Of a DNA stretch of 64,000 nt, positions 20,211 to 29,915 are shown piece after piece. The stretch's first letter is position 1; the number at the start of each line of letters is the position of its first letter. The notes below the pieces were generated by a model that had not been told where the DNA came from, searched no databases, and was given only the letters and a program-made list of their open reading frames with translations. Position numbers and translations under genes: made by a program. Origin of the DNA: Methylovirgula sp963708155 (GTDB lineage: Bacteria > Pseudomonadota > Alphaproteobacteria > Rhizobiales > Beijerinckiaceae); NCBI GenBank assembly GCA_963708155.1, contig OY970183.1, forward strand, positions 1,364,001 through 1,428,000, in the 5' to 3' direction.

Positions 20211-21263
20211 ATGAGCAAGTCTTCTTTCTGGTCAGAGGCCGATTCCGAGGCGGGGCGCCGGCCCACGCTGCGCGCGCGGGCGGGCATGGCCAAGGCGGTG
20301 CGGGCCTGGTTCGATGCGAATGGCTTTATCGAGGCCGATACGCCCATTCTGCAGGTCTCGCCGGGCAATGAGACGCATATTTCGGCCTTCGCGACCGAAT
20401 TGATCGGCGCCGCAGGTGAAAAATCGCGGCTTTACCTCCACTCCTCGCCCGAATTTGCCCTGAAAAAACTGCTCGCAGCGGGGGAAGAGAAGATTTTCAG
20501 CTTCGTTCATGCCTTCCGCAACCGCGAGCGCGGCCCGCTGCACCATCCCGAATTCGCTATGCTGGAATGGTACCGGGCGAACGCGCCATATGAGGCGCTT
20601 TTTGCCGATTGCGCGGCGCTGCTCGCCACAGCGGCCACGGCGGCCGGGACTGCCACGTTCCGCTTTCGCGAGGCAACGGCAGACGCCTTCGCAGCGCCCG
20701 AAATTCTCCCCGTCGCGGAAGCCTTCCGGCTTTATGCCGGGTTCGATCTTCTCGAAACTTACGACGCGCAGGAGTGCGACCGCGACGCGCTCGCGCGCCA
20801 TACCGCCGCGCTCGGCCTGCGCGTCGCGGAGGATGACACCTGGTCCGATCTCTTCAGCAAGATCCTCTCAGCCAAGGTCGAGCCCCGGCTCGGCCACGGC
20901 CGCGCGACGCTGCTCTCCGATTATCCGGCGCCGGAGGCGGCGCTTGCCCGGCTGAAGGCCGACCGGCGTTTCGCTGAACGATTCGAGCTTTATGTCTGCG
21001 GCGTCGAACTCGCCAACGGCTTCGGCGAATTGACCGACGCGGCCGAACAGCGGCGCCGCTTCACCGCGGCGATGGACGAGCGGCGGCGCATCTATGGGGA
21101 TGCCTATCCGATCGACGAGGACTTCCTGGCGGCGCTCACCGCCATGCCGCCGTCCAGCGGCATCGCGCTCGGCTTCGACCGGCTCGTCATGCTGGCGACA
21201 GGCAGCAAGCACATCGAGGATGTCTTATGGGCGCCGGTCGCGGAAACCGGATCGCCGCCGTGA
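20211..21263 (+). CDS. epmA: EF-P lysine ligase EpmA (PoxA/GenX)
   Basis: 350 residues, similar to the catalytic core of class II lysyl-tRNA synthetase without the anticodon-binding domain. Class II motifs: motif 2 FSFVHAFRNRERGPLHHPEF followed by MLEWYRAN, and motif 3 GIALGFDRLVML at the C-terminus; FELYVCGVELANGFGELTD is the amino-acid pocket. It attaches (R)-beta-lysine to Lys34 of EF-P. Together with efp (divergent, 196 bases away) and epmB (overlapping downstream) it forms a complete modification set. Confidence 0.95.
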   Translation: MSKSSFWSEADSEAGRRPTLRARAGMAKAVRAWFDANGFIEADTPILQVSPGNETHISAFATELIGAAGEKSRLYLHSSPEFALKKLLAAGEEKIFSFVHAFRNRERGPLHHPEFAMLEWYRANAPYEALFADCAALLATAATAAGTATFRFREATADAFAAPEILPVAEAFRLYAGFDLLETYDAQECDRDALARHTAALGLRVAEDDTWSDLFSKILSAKVEPRLGHGRATLLSDYPAPEAALARLKADRRFAERFELYVCGVELANGFGELTDAAEQRRRFTAAMDERRRIYGDAYPIDEDFLAALTAMPPSSGIALGFDRLVMLATGSKHIEDVLWAPVAETGSPP

Positions 21264-22303
21264 CCAAGCCGACCTTGACCCACGTCGACGAATTGGTCGC
21301 TGCCGGCTTCGTCGCGCCCGAGGCGGCGCAGACGCTGGAGGACGTCGGCGCGCGCTACGCCGTCGCGGTCAACGAGACCGTCGCCGCGCTGATCGACCGC
21401 ACCGATCCCGCCGACCCGATCGCCCGGCAATTCCTCCCCGATGCGGCTGAACTCATCACCACGCCTGAGGAACTGGCCGATCCGATCGGCGATGCGGCGC
21501 TGAGCCCGGTCGAAGGCATCGTGCATCGCTATCCCGACCGCGTATTGCTCAAGCTTCTGCACGCCTGTCCGGTTTATTGCCGTTTCTGCTTCCGCCGCGA
21601 AAGCGTCGGCCCCGGCGGCGCGACGCATCTTTCGCCCGCCGCGCTTGACGCGGCCTTCAGCTACATTGCTGCGCATGATGAAATCTTCGAGGTGATCCTG
21701 ACGGGCGGCGATCCGCTCATTCTGTCGCCGCGGCGCCTCGAAGAAATCTGCACCCGCTTGCGCCGGATCGCGCATGTGAAAATCCTGCGCATCCACACGC
21801 GCGTGCCGGCCGTTGCGCCGACACTCGTGACGCAAGCGCTTGCGACGCTGCTGCGGGCTTCGGGCAAGGCGGTCTATGTCGCGCTGCACGCCAATCACGC
21901 CCGCGAATTGACGGCGGAAGCCGAGGCCGCCTGCGCGCGGCTGATCGACGCCGGCATTCCCATGCTGAGCCAGAGCGTTCTGCTGCGCGGCGTGAACGAT
22001 GACGTCGAAACGCTGGCAGCGCTGATGCGCAGATTCGTCGCCATCCGCGTAAAGCCCTACTATCTGCATCACCCCGATTTGGCGCGCGGCACGTCGCATT
22101 TCCGCCTGTCAATCGCCGAAGGGCAGGAGCTCGTGACCGCGCTGCGCGGGAAGGTCTCCGGCCTCTGCCAGCCGCACTATATGCTCGACATCCCCGGCGG
22201 CTTCGGCAAAGTGCCGATTGAAGGCGCCGTGGCAGAGGCGGACGGACGCTACAAGCTGCGCGATTTTCGGGGTGTGACACATCTCTATCCGCCGGGCGTT
22301 TGA
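21260..22303 (+). CDS. epmB: EF-P beta-lysylation protein EpmB (lysine 2,3-aminomutase type)
   Basis: 347 residues. Radical-SAM enzyme with the cluster motif CPVYCRFC (Cx3Cx2C), the SAM-binding EVILTGGDPLILS and a PLP-binding region near LSQSVLLRGVNDD. It converts alpha-lysine to (R)-beta-lysine for EpmA. The best start is GTG 21260, which overlaps the epmA stop as GTGA and implies translational coupling; an earlier ATG at 21227 would create a 37-base overlap. The C-terminus GGFGKVPI is standard for the family. Confidence 0.94.
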   Translation: MTKPTLTHVDELVAAGFVAPEAAQTLEDVGARYAVAVNETVAALIDRTDPADPIARQFLPDAAELITTPEELADPIGDAALSPVEGIVHRYPDRVLLKLLHACPVYCRFCFRRESVGPGGATHLSPAALDAAFSYIAAHDEIFEVILTGGDPLILSPRRLEEICTRLRRIAHVKILRIHTRVPAVAPTLVTQALATLLRASGKAVYVALHANHARELTAEAEAACARLIDAGIPMLSQSVLLRGVNDDVETLAALMRRFVAIRVKPYYLHHPDLARGTSHFRLSIAEGQELVTALRGKVSGLCQPHYMLDIPGGFGKVPIEGAVAEADGRYKLRDFRGVTHLYPPGV

Positions 22304-22307
22304 GGCC

Positions 22308-24854
22308 ATGAAGCCGCCGTCTTTCCCGGCGAACAGGGCGCACCGGCCGGCAGCGCCCTTACGTGCCGCGGGCGGCCCTCGATCGGAGCTTGCGCTTTTG
22401 ACCCTTCCGCGTCTCGCCCGGCATATTCTTTTTGTGTTTGCTCTGTGGCTTGGCGCGAGCTTCGCGGCGCAGGCCGCCAACACGCTCAACGACCTCGATT
22501 CAGCCCAGCTCGACGCAGCTGCCAACAGCCTTCAGGCCATCGACACGACGCTGCAGCAGCCGGGCCTTTCCAAGGACGTTCTGCAAAAGCTGCAAGACGA
22601 TTCGCAACCGCTTGCTCTGTCGCTGCAACGCGTGCTCGACCATTTGACGCCGCGGCTCGCGGCGCAGAAGGCGCAGCTCGACCAGCTCGGGCCCCCACCC
22701 GCGGCGAAGGCCGCGCCGGAAGCGCCGGATGTCGCCAGCGAGCGCGGCAAACGGCAGAAGGCCTTCGACGATCTCGATGCACTCGTCAAACGCGCCAATC
22801 TGCTGATCGTTCAGAACCAGCAAGCGCAGGCGACCATTGCCGCGCGGCTCCGGGCGCGGCTCGCCCAATCCCTGCTGCAACGCGAATCGAGCCTTGCGAG
22901 CCCTGCACTTTGGCAGAAGGCCCTCGGGGAGCTGCCCGGCGATCTCGTCATTTTGCGCGGCATGGCCGGCGCGTGGCTGGCGCAGACCAATGCGACTCTG
23001 ACAGGCTGGCGCGCGCCGGTGTTCTGGGGCCTGCTCGCGGCAATCGTCGGGCTCTATTGGCCGGTGACGCGCGGTACCCGCCGCGCCGCCCTTCGTAGGC
23101 CCACGACCGAACCGCCCAAGCCGTTGCAAAAGATCTTCACGGCGTGGCGCGTATTCTTTGTCGTCGCTGCCTTTCCGCTCGCCGCAGTGGTCCTCATCGG
23201 TGCTCTGGCGCAAGGCTCCGGCGTCATCGACATCGACCTCAAATCGCAGCCGTTGGTCCGCGCCCTGCTTTTCGCAGCGCTGCGCATCGAGATCGCGGCC
23301 GGTCTCGCGCAAGCCCTGCTAGCGCCGGGGCGGCATGAATGGCGGCTTCTGAACGTCGATGACGGAACGGCGGCGCAAGTCCAGCGCGCCGTTCTGCTCG
23401 TTACCGCTGTCGTCTCTTTCGGCCGCATCGCCGCCAACCTCGGCGAGCTGGCTCAGGCCTCCTGGACGGCCCAGATCTTCCTGCGCGGGCTTTGCGCCTT
23501 CGCCGCCGCTGTCGCCATCGCGGCCGCGCTCTGGATCGGCCAGAAAGACGAGGACGAGACGGAGCAGGTCTTCGGCCCGCGCACCAGCCAGACCGTGAAC
23601 TGGTTGGGGCTTCTGCGAACTCTCCTCTGGGCAGTGGTGCTGCTGATCTTCGCTGCCTGCCTCGGCGGCTATCTGACGCTGAGCAGCTTCATCGTCGACC
23701 AGGTCATCTGGATCGGTGGGGTCGGCGCGCTCGCCACCATGCTGGTGATGCTGATCGATTGTACACTCGGCCGTGGCATGACCGGCACCAGCGCCTTCGG
23801 CCGCCGCGTGATGCTTTCGACCGGGCTGAGCCGCGAGGCCTTCGAACAATTCGCGATTCTCACGTCCGGCATCGCCCGCGTGGTGATCTTCATCACCGCC
23901 GCGCTGGCCGCTCTGGCGCCCTGGGGCGTGCAGTCCGCCGACATCACCGGCTATCTCTATGCCGCCTTTTTCGGCTTCAAGATCGGCGATGTGACGATTT
24001 CGCTCTCGCGCGTCTTCTTCACGCTCGTTGTCTTCCTTGCCGCATACGCGGCGACGCGGGCTGTCGAGCGCTGGCTCGAGGTCAGCTTCCTGCCGCATAC
24101 GCGGCTCGATTTCGGCCTACGCAACGCGATCAAGACGAGCGTCGGCTATATCGGGCGCATCCTGGCGCTGGGACTAGCGCTGGCCTATCTCGGTGTCGAT
24201 TTCGCCAAGATCGCCATCGTCGCCGGCGCGCTCTCGGTCGGTATCGGTTTCGGCCTGCAATCGATCGTCAACAATTTCGTTTCCGGGCTGATCCTCCTCT
24301 GGGAACGCGCTATCCGCGTCGGCGACTGGATTTCGGTCGGCTCCAACGAGGGCATCGTCCGCCGCATCAACGTCCGCTCGACCGAGATCGAGACCTTCGA
24401 TCGCGCGGCCGTCGTGATCCCCAATTCCGATCTCGTTGCCGGCGTCGTCAAGAATTTCGTCCGCACCGACAAGACCGGACGCATCAAGCTCACCGTCCCG
24501 GTGAACATGGCCGCCGATCCGCAAAAAGTGCGTGAAGTCCTGCTCGACGTAGCGGCGAATAACAAGAACGTGTTGCAGAAACCGGCGCCGCTCGTCGTCT
24601 TTTCCGAGATGACCGGCACAACTTTCAATTTCGAGTTCTACTGCTATGTCGCCGACATCCTGTCGATGAAGAGCATCACCAGCGAATTGAACTTCGAGAT
24701 CTATCGCCGGTTCAAGAAAGAGACCTTGTTCGATGCGCCGGCGCCGGTGATGAACGTGAACCTGCCGGGTCTTGAGAGCCGCGGCTTCATTTTGCGCGAG
24801 CCATCCGAGGGCAAGAAGCCGGACGGCGCGCCACCCGCCTCAGAGCCGGCTTAG
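22308..24854 (+). CDS. MscS-family mechanosensitive channel with N-terminal DUF3772-like domain
   Basis: 848 residues. Signal peptide, then a periplasmic coiled-coil/helical region of about 200 residues (LDSAQLDAAANSLQAIDTTL and following), a series of about ten membrane helices, and the MscS pore and beta domain: YLGVDFAKIAIVAGALSVGI, GFGLQSIVNNFVSGLILLWE, RAIRVGDWISVGSNEGIVRR, VVIPNSDLV. It belongs to the large MscS paralogues (MscK/YbdG-like architecture) that release solutes on hypo-osmotic shock. It begins four bases after epmB, so it may share its transcript. Its stop overlaps the convergent CobW-type gene. Confidence 0.93.
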   Translation: MKPPSFPANRAHRPAAPLRAAGGPRSELALLTLPRLARHILFVFALWLGASFAAQAANTLNDLDSAQLDAAANSLQAIDTTLQQPGLSKDVLQKLQDDSQPLALSLQRVLDHLTPRLAAQKAQLDQLGPPPAAKAAPEAPDVASERGKRQKAFDDLDALVKRANLLIVQNQQAQATIAARLRARLAQSLLQRESSLASPALWQKALGELPGDLVILRGMAGAWLAQTNATLTGWRAPVFWGLLAAIVGLYWPVTRGTRRAALRRPTTEPPKPLQKIFTAWRVFFVVAAFPLAAVVLIGALAQGSGVIDIDLKSQPLVRALLFAALRIEIAAGLAQALLAPGRHEWRLLNVDDGTAAQVQRAVLLVTAVVSFGRIAANLGELAQASWTAQIFLRGLCAFAAAVAIAAALWIGQKDEDETEQVFGPRTSQTVNWLGLLRTLLWAVVLLIFAACLGGYLTLSSFIVDQVIWIGGVGALATMLVMLIDCTLGRGMTGTSAFGRRVMLSTGLSREAFEQFAILTSGIARVVIFITAALAALAPWGVQSADITGYLYAAFFGFKIGDVTISLSRVFFTLVVFLAAYAATRAVERWLEVSFLPHTRLDFGLRNAIKTSVGYIGRILALGLALAYLGVDFAKIAIVAGALSVGIGFGLQSIVNNFVSGLILLWERAIRVGDWISVGSNEGIVRRINVRSTEIETFDRAAVVIPNSDLVAGVVKNFVRTDKTGRIKLTVPVNMAADPQKVREVLLDVAANNKNVLQKPAPLVVFSEMTGTTFNFEFYCYVADILSMKSITSELNFEIYRRFKKETLFDAPAPVMNVNLPGLESRGFILREPSEGKKPDGAPPASEPA

Positions 24855-26010
24855 GCCAACAAGCCGCCGGGCGCGATTTTCAACGGATTTTGCGTCAGCG
24901 CCGCGGCATCCGCCGTGTCGGTGGCGAGCCCGGTGAAGGCATCCCACATGCCTTTCACGAAGCTCGGTTCCATATCTTCGAGGATGAATACGATCCGCGT
25001 CGTGTGGTCGGCGTCGGGCCAGGCTTCGAGCCGCGCCGGCGGGTGGAAAATGTGCTGCACGCCGTGGATGACGAGCGGCCGCGACGGATCATCGGCGAGC
25101 GCGATAATGCCCTTCACCCGCAGCAGATGCGCGCCATGGGCCGTGCGCAGCAATTCGAAAAACATATCGATCGTTGCGGGTGACACCGGCGCTGGATGAC
25201 GCAATGCGAAGGCGCGGATGCGCGCGTCGTGGCGATTCAGGTCATGCCCATGCGCGTGATCGTGATGATGTCATGCCCATCATGATCGTGATGATGGTGA
25301 TCGTGTTCCTCCGGCTCCTCCAGCGCCTCGGCATTCAGCCAGCGGCGCACGTCGGGGATTTTCCTGTCGGGATCGTACAGGCCGAGGTTGAGCAGCGTTG
25401 CGGGATTTGCCTCGCCATGCGCGCCATCGAGCTGCACCGCGGTCGGATTGAGCGTTTTGAGCCGCGCGCGCAACGCCGCGAGCCCGGCATCGCCCGGCGG
25501 CAGAAGATCACTCTTGCTGATCACCAGCCGGTCGGCGACGGCGGCCTGTTTCACCGCTTCCTTGTGTTTGTCGAGCGTCGCCGCACCATTGACGGCATCG
25601 ACGAGGCTGATCACCCCATCGAGCCGAAGGCGCAGCATGAGATAGGGATGATACATGATCGTGTGGAGGATCGGCGCCGGATCGGCGAGGCCGGTCGTCT
25701 CGATGATGATGCGGTTGAACGGCGCAATGCGATCGTTGTCACGCCGGCGCAGCAGATCTTCAAGCGTCGCGACGAGATCGCCGCGGATCGTGCAGCACAG
25801 ACAGCCCGAAGCCATGACGACGAGATTGCCATCGACTTTTTCGACGAAGAGATGATCGAGCCCGACCTCGCCGAATTCATTGATGAGAACGAGCGCGTCG
25901 GCGAGCTCTGGCGCCTGCAACAGCTTGTTGAGCAGGCTCGTCTTGCCGGCGCCGAGAAAACCGGTGAGGATCGTGAGCGGAAAGATGGGCGGCCGACGCG
26001 GGTCAGTCAT
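24851..26010 (-). CDS. CobW/COG0523-family GTPase with His-rich linker, frameshifted
   Basis: G1 P-loop GFLGAGKTSLLNKLL, the metal-binding GCLCC (CxCC) motif, Switch IIIETTGLADPAP and the guanine motif VISKSDL identify a COG0523 metallochaperone GTPase. A histidine-rich stretch (HDHHHHDHDGHD, then another His-Asp run in the shifted frame) links it to the CobW C-terminal domain (FFELLRTAHGAHLLRVKG). The frame breaks near 25250 inside the His-rich segment; translating across it yields DHAHGHDLNRHDARIRAFAL, joining both halves. Metal specificity (zinc, cobalt or other) cannot be read from sequence; no Zur box recognised. Confidence 0.9.
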
Positions 26011-26117
26011 CATCACAATCCAGCATAAGTGCGAAAACAACGCCCTTGGCGCGGAAGATCAGGCGGCACAGAGATAAGCCGTGCATCGCCGCGATTTAAT
26101 CCGGCGGACTGCCACGC

Positions 26118-27659
26118 TCAATTGTCTGAACTTGCCGCATGCTTTGGATGGGCTTTGGCGGCGAGTTTCTTCGGCTTGACCTTCTTGCCGGCGATCTTGG
26201 ACGCTTTCGCCTTGCCGGTCTTACCCTTCGCGAGCTTGGCGGATTTGGCCTTTGTCTTATGCGCGGCAATCTTGGATTTTTTCGTCTTGCTCTCTTTCGC
26301 CAGTCTGTGCTTGCCATGCACTGGCTTCGCCGCAGCCTCATGATGCGCCTTCGCCTTGCCGGCCTTGGCATGTTTGCCCTTCACAGGCTTCTCGGCTTTG
26401 GCCGGATGGGGCGTATCACTGTCGCCTTCGTCTGTCGCGGCGACCTTCGCCGCATCGTGATCGTCCGAAGCGTCGGGCGTATCTTCGCTCGGCTCGTTCG
26501 CGGGCGGCGTGGCAATAGGCTTCACATCGGCCAGAAGCGGCGTGCCCACCGGCGTGTGCGGCGCGCGCGGACCGGCGATCGGGCCATTATAGCCCGCGAC
26601 GGGGCCGATACTGACCGGCTCCGGGTCGAAGGCCGGCTCCGGCATCATGGCGATACGCAGGGCGACCGGCGTCTCTTGCGCCAGCGCCGACGCGCTGAAG
26701 AGTCCTAGCGGCGACTGCGGCCTCTGGCTCAACGCCTGCAGCGGCTCCTCAAGACGATCGGTCTCGGCCTGGAAGACAGCGACGCCATGTCCGCGCCGCC
26801 GGCAGGCGGAATTGTGCATGTCTTCCGGCGTGCCGCCGCTCGCCGCTTCGGCCTCCATCGGCTGCGGATGGTCGATGCCGGCGAAGGCGCGATCGAACAG
26901 AACCGCCGTGCGCACGAGGCGCGTCTGCGCATTCGGCGCGCCGAGAACCACCGCGATATAATGACGATTGCCGCGTGTCGCGCTGGCGACGAGATTGAAG
27001 CCGGCGTTGCAAGTGAAGCCCGTCTTCATGCCATCGACCCCGGGATAGCGGCCGAGCATGTTGTTGTGGTTGCGGATGACCTGATCGCCAACGCGAATCG
27101 CGCCGATGTCGAAGAGACCCGCATATTGCGGAAAAGTGAGGTAAATGGCGCGGCCGAGGACGGCGAGATCGTGCGCCGACGAATAATGATCCGGGTTATG
27201 CAAACCGTTCGGATTGACGAAATGGCTCTGCGTCATGCCGAGCCGCCGCGCGGCATCATTCATGTCGTCGGCGAAGGCTTCGACCGAGCCGGCGATGCCT
27301 TCCGCGATCGTGATGGCGATGTCGTTGGGCGATTTCACCATCAGCATCTTGAGCGCATTGCCGAGCGTGACCTCGGTGCCAGGCTTGAAGCCCATTTTCG
27401 ACGGCGGCATGGAGGCGGCGCGGCGCGAGACGACAAGCGGCGTATCGAGCGAAATCTGATGGTCGCGCACCGCAGAAAGCGCGACATAGACCGTCATCAG
27501 CTTGGTCAGCGAGGCGGGATACCAGGGCTGCGTCGCCTCGTTTTCATAGAGCACATCGCCGGTCGCGACATCGATGACGAGCGAGGGCGTCGCCGCCGCG
27601 CGGCCGGCCACGGCAAGCAGGATCGCGGCGGCTATGAAGCCATAGAGACGCAACCGCAT
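26118..27659 (-). CDS. D-alanyl-D-alanine carboxypeptidase with lysine-rich C-terminal tail
   Basis: 513 residues. Signal peptide ending near AAA, then a peptidase S11 domain with the three catalytic motifs: SLTK (Ser50, Lys53), SPN (Ser110-Asn112) and KTG (in GVDGMKTGFTC). It trims the terminal D-Ala of peptidoglycan stem peptides. The region after about residue 290 is a Pro/Ala-rich linker followed by about 90 residues extremely rich in Lys and Ala (KGKHAKAGKAKAHHEAAAKP and similar), reminiscent of histone H1. Start ATG 27659 gives the signal peptide; an earlier ATG at 27737 adds unrelated residues. Confidence 0.93.
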   Translation of the reverse strand: MRLRLYGFIAAAILLAVAGRAAATPSLVIDVATGDVLYENEATQPWYPASLTKLMTVYVALSAVRDHQISLDTPLVVSRRAASMPPSKMGFKPGTEVTLGNALKMLMVKSPNDIAITIAEGIAGSVEAFADDMNDAARRLGMTQSHFVNPNGLHNPDHYSSAHDLAVLGRAIYLTFPQYAGLFDIGAIRVGDQVIRNHNNMLGRYPGVDGMKTGFTCNAGFNLVASATRGNRHYIAVVLGAPNAQTRLVRTAVLFDRAFAGIDHPQPMEAEAASGGTPEDMHNSACRRRGHGVAVFQAETDRLEEPLQALSQRPQSPLGLFSASALAQETPVALRIAMMPEPAFDPEPVSIGPVAGYNGPIAGPRAPHTPVGTPLLADVKPIATPPANEPSEDTPDASDDHDAAKVAATDEGDSDTPHPAKAEKPVKGKHAKAGKAKAHHEAAAKPVHGKHRLAKESKTKKSKIAAHKTKAKSAKLAKGKTGKAKASKIAGKKVKPKKLAAKAHPKHAASSDN

Positions 27660-27807
27660 GACACATCGCCCCATTTCGTCGATCGCACCGCCGTGCGGGC
27701 AGGCTGGCAAGCCTATCCCGTCGCGGGAGATATGCAAAGCTCCGCCGCCGCTCGAAGCCCTTACTTTGCGCGAGATGCGGCCATTTCATGACGCCCGTGC
27801 AAAGGGC

Positions 27808-28107
27808 TCAATCGCCCGGCGCTTTCGCCTCAATGGCGAGGGCATGTATGCCCTCGGCGAATTCGGCGCGCAAAAGATCGTTCACCATACGGTGACGGGC
27901 CAGCACACTCTTGCCGATAAAGCTGTCCGACACCACTTTTACGGTGAAATGCGTTTCGCCCGACCGGCCGGTCTTGGCGGCGTGGGCGACGGCATGCGCA
28001 TGTCCGGCATGCTTATGGGAATCATCGATCACATCGAGCGCAACGGGCGCGAGGGCGGCCTGCAATTTCTGCGTGATGCGTTCTGCCATACTGGGCGCAT
28101 TGCTCAT
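27808..28107 (-). CDS. bolA: BolA family protein
   Basis: 99 residues. The class II KH-like BolA fold is visible in ALDVIDDSHKHAGH, THFTVKVVSDSFIGKSVLAR, HRMVNDLLRAEFAEGIHALA, including the conserved histidines that, with a monothiol glutaredoxin, bind a [2Fe-2S] cluster. Likely role in iron-sulfur trafficking or regulation. Divergent from the J-domain protein gene, an arrangement common in Hyphomicrobiales. Confidence 0.92.
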   Translation of the reverse strand: MSNAPSMAERITQKLQAALAPVALDVIDDSHKHAGHAHAVAHAAKTGRSGETHFTVKVVSDSFIGKSVLARHRMVNDLLRAEFAEGIHALAIEAKAPGD

Positions 28108-28194
28108 TGAAAAAATCCCACATCGCGGTTCGATTTATTTTTTGTCGCGGCTGACGGGTTGCGACGACCGCAAAGAATATCATAATGGCAGATC

Positions 28195-28797
28195 ATGGAT
28201 TTGAATTCGCCGATTTTCGATCGCATCCGGGCCAAACCGAAGACAAAGGAGCCCGTCCAGACCGTCAAAGTACGTTGTGACCATCCGGGCTGCAACGAGG
28301 CGGGCGAATTCCGCGCGCCCAAGGGATGGCAGCGGGAGGGCGAATATTTCAGCTTCTGTCTCGAACATGTGCGCGCCTATAATGCGTCCTATAATTATTT
28401 TCAGGGCATGAGTGCGGAAGCCGTGTCGCTCTATCAGCGCGACGCCTCGACCGGCCATCGTCCGACCTGGGTCATGGGCGACAATATCGCCGGCGGCCCG
28501 CAAGGGCGCGGCGCCGATTCCGCGCATTATGCCGACCCGCTGAACATTCTCGGTGGCGCGCGCGCAGCGCGCAAGGCGCAGGAACCGCCCAAGCCCAAGC
28601 ATGGCATTGCCGCGCGCAAGGCGCTGGACCAGCTCGGTCTCGACGAGAGTGCCGACCCCACCACGATCCGCAGCCGCTACAAGGACATGGTGAAGCGCCT
28701 GCATCCCGACGCCAACGGTGGCGACCGTTCCCTGGAAGACAAATTGCGTGAAATTATCCGTGCTTATAGCTATCTAAAGTCGGTCAAGCTCGCTTAA
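28195..28797 (+). CDS. J-domain (DnaJ-like) molecular chaperone
   Basis: 200 residues with the J domain at the C-terminus: ARKALDQLGLDESADPTTIR, SRYKDMVKRLHPDANGGDRS, containing the HPD motif that stimulates DnaK ATPase. The N-terminal half has paired cysteines (VRCDHPGCNEAG and FSFCLEHV) that may bind zinc. A type III J protein with a C-terminal J domain, a standard Hyphomicrobiales gene placed between bolA and cobS. Client unknown. Confidence 0.9.
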   Translation: MDLNSPIFDRIRAKPKTKEPVQTVKVRCDHPGCNEAGEFRAPKGWQREGEYFSFCLEHVRAYNASYNYFQGMSAEAVSLYQRDASTGHRPTWVMGDNIAGGPQGRGADSAHYADPLNILGGARAARKAQEPPKPKHGIAARKALDQLGLDESADPTTIRSRYKDMVKRLHPDANGGDRSLEDKLREIIRAYSYLKSVKLA

Positions 28798-28912
28798 CCG
28801 GACATCTGGCTTTTGCCGGAAAACTAAACTTTTCGACATCGAGCGGAATTCCGCGCGCCGTCGTGGCCCATCGTGCTATAGCGTGGCCGGCAACGGGCGG
28901 AACGGAGGATGA

Positions 28913-29914
28913 ATGTCAGCCAATTCCCTAGCCGGTGAAGAGGCCTTGAAGGCTTTGCCGGACATGAAAATTTCGGTCCGTCAGGTGTTCGGGGTCGACT
29001 CGGACATGGAAGTGCCGGCCTTTTCCAAGGCCGACGAGCACGTGCCGGAAACCGATCCGGATTATCTTTTCGACCGCGACACGACGCTCGCCATTCTCGC
29101 CGGTTTCGCCAAGAACCGCCGCGTGATGGTTTCCGGCTATCACGGCACCGGCAAATCGACCCATATCGAGCAGGTCGCGGCGCGGCTGAACTGGCCCTGC
29201 GTGCGAATCAATCTCGACAGCCATGTCTCGCGCATCGATCTCGTCGGCAAGGATGCCATCGTTCTGCGCGACGGCAAGCAGGTGACCGAATTCCGCGACG
29301 GCATTCTGCCCTGGGCCCTGCAGAACAATATCGCGCTCTGTTTCGACGAATATGACGCCGGCCGCCCGGATGTGATGTTCGTTATCCAGCGCGTGCTGGA
29401 AGTCTCCGGCCGGCTGACGCTGCTCGACCAGAACCGGGTGATCAAGCCGCATCCGGCCTTCCGTCTGTTCTCGACCACCAACACGATCGGCCTCGGCGAT
29501 ACGTCCGGCCTCTATCACGGCACGCAGCAGATCAACCAGGGCCAGATGGACCGCTGGTCGATTGTCGCGACGCTGAATTATCTGCCGCACGACAAGGAAG
29601 TCGGGATCGTTCTCTCCAAGGTCAAATCCTACCAGAAAACCAAGGACGGGCGCGACCAGATCAACAAGATGGTCCGCGTCGCCGACCTGACCCGCAACGC
29701 CTTCACGGCCGGCGACCTGTCGACGGTGATGAGCCCGCGCACCGTCATCACCTGGGCCGAGAATGCCGAAATCTTCAAGGATGTCGGCTTCGCCTTCCGG
29801 CTCACCTTCCTCAACAAATGCGATGAACTGGAGCGCACGCTGGTCGCCGAATTCTACCAGCGCTGTTTCGGCCAGGAGCTGCCGGAAAGCGCGGTGAATG
29901 TCGCGATGAGCTGA
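28913..29914 (+). CDS. cobS: Cobaltochelatase subunit CobS
   Basis: 333 residues, full length and uninterrupted. AAA+ ATPase with Walker A GYHGTGKSTH, Walker B ALCFDEYDA and sensor FRLFSTTNTIG. With CobT it forms the ring that drives ATP-dependent insertion of cobalt by CobN into hydrogenobyrinic acid diamide in the aerobic cobalamin pathway. Good GGAGG ribosome site before ATG 28913. It ends one base before cobT, so the pair forms an operon. cobN is not in the window. Confidence 0.97.
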   Translation: MSANSLAGEEALKALPDMKISVRQVFGVDSDMEVPAFSKADEHVPETDPDYLFDRDTTLAILAGFAKNRRVMVSGYHGTGKSTHIEQVAARLNWPCVRINLDSHVSRIDLVGKDAIVLRDGKQVTEFRDGILPWALQNNIALCFDEYDAGRPDVMFVIQRVLEVSGRLTLLDQNRVIKPHPAFRLFSTTNTIGLGDTSGLYHGTQQINQGQMDRWSIVATLNYLPHDKEVGIVLSKVKSYQKTKDGRDQINKMVRVADLTRNAFTAGDLSTVMSPRTVITWAENAEIFKDVGFAFRLTFLNKCDELERTLVAEFYQRCFGQELPESAVNVAMS

Positions 29915-29915
29915 G

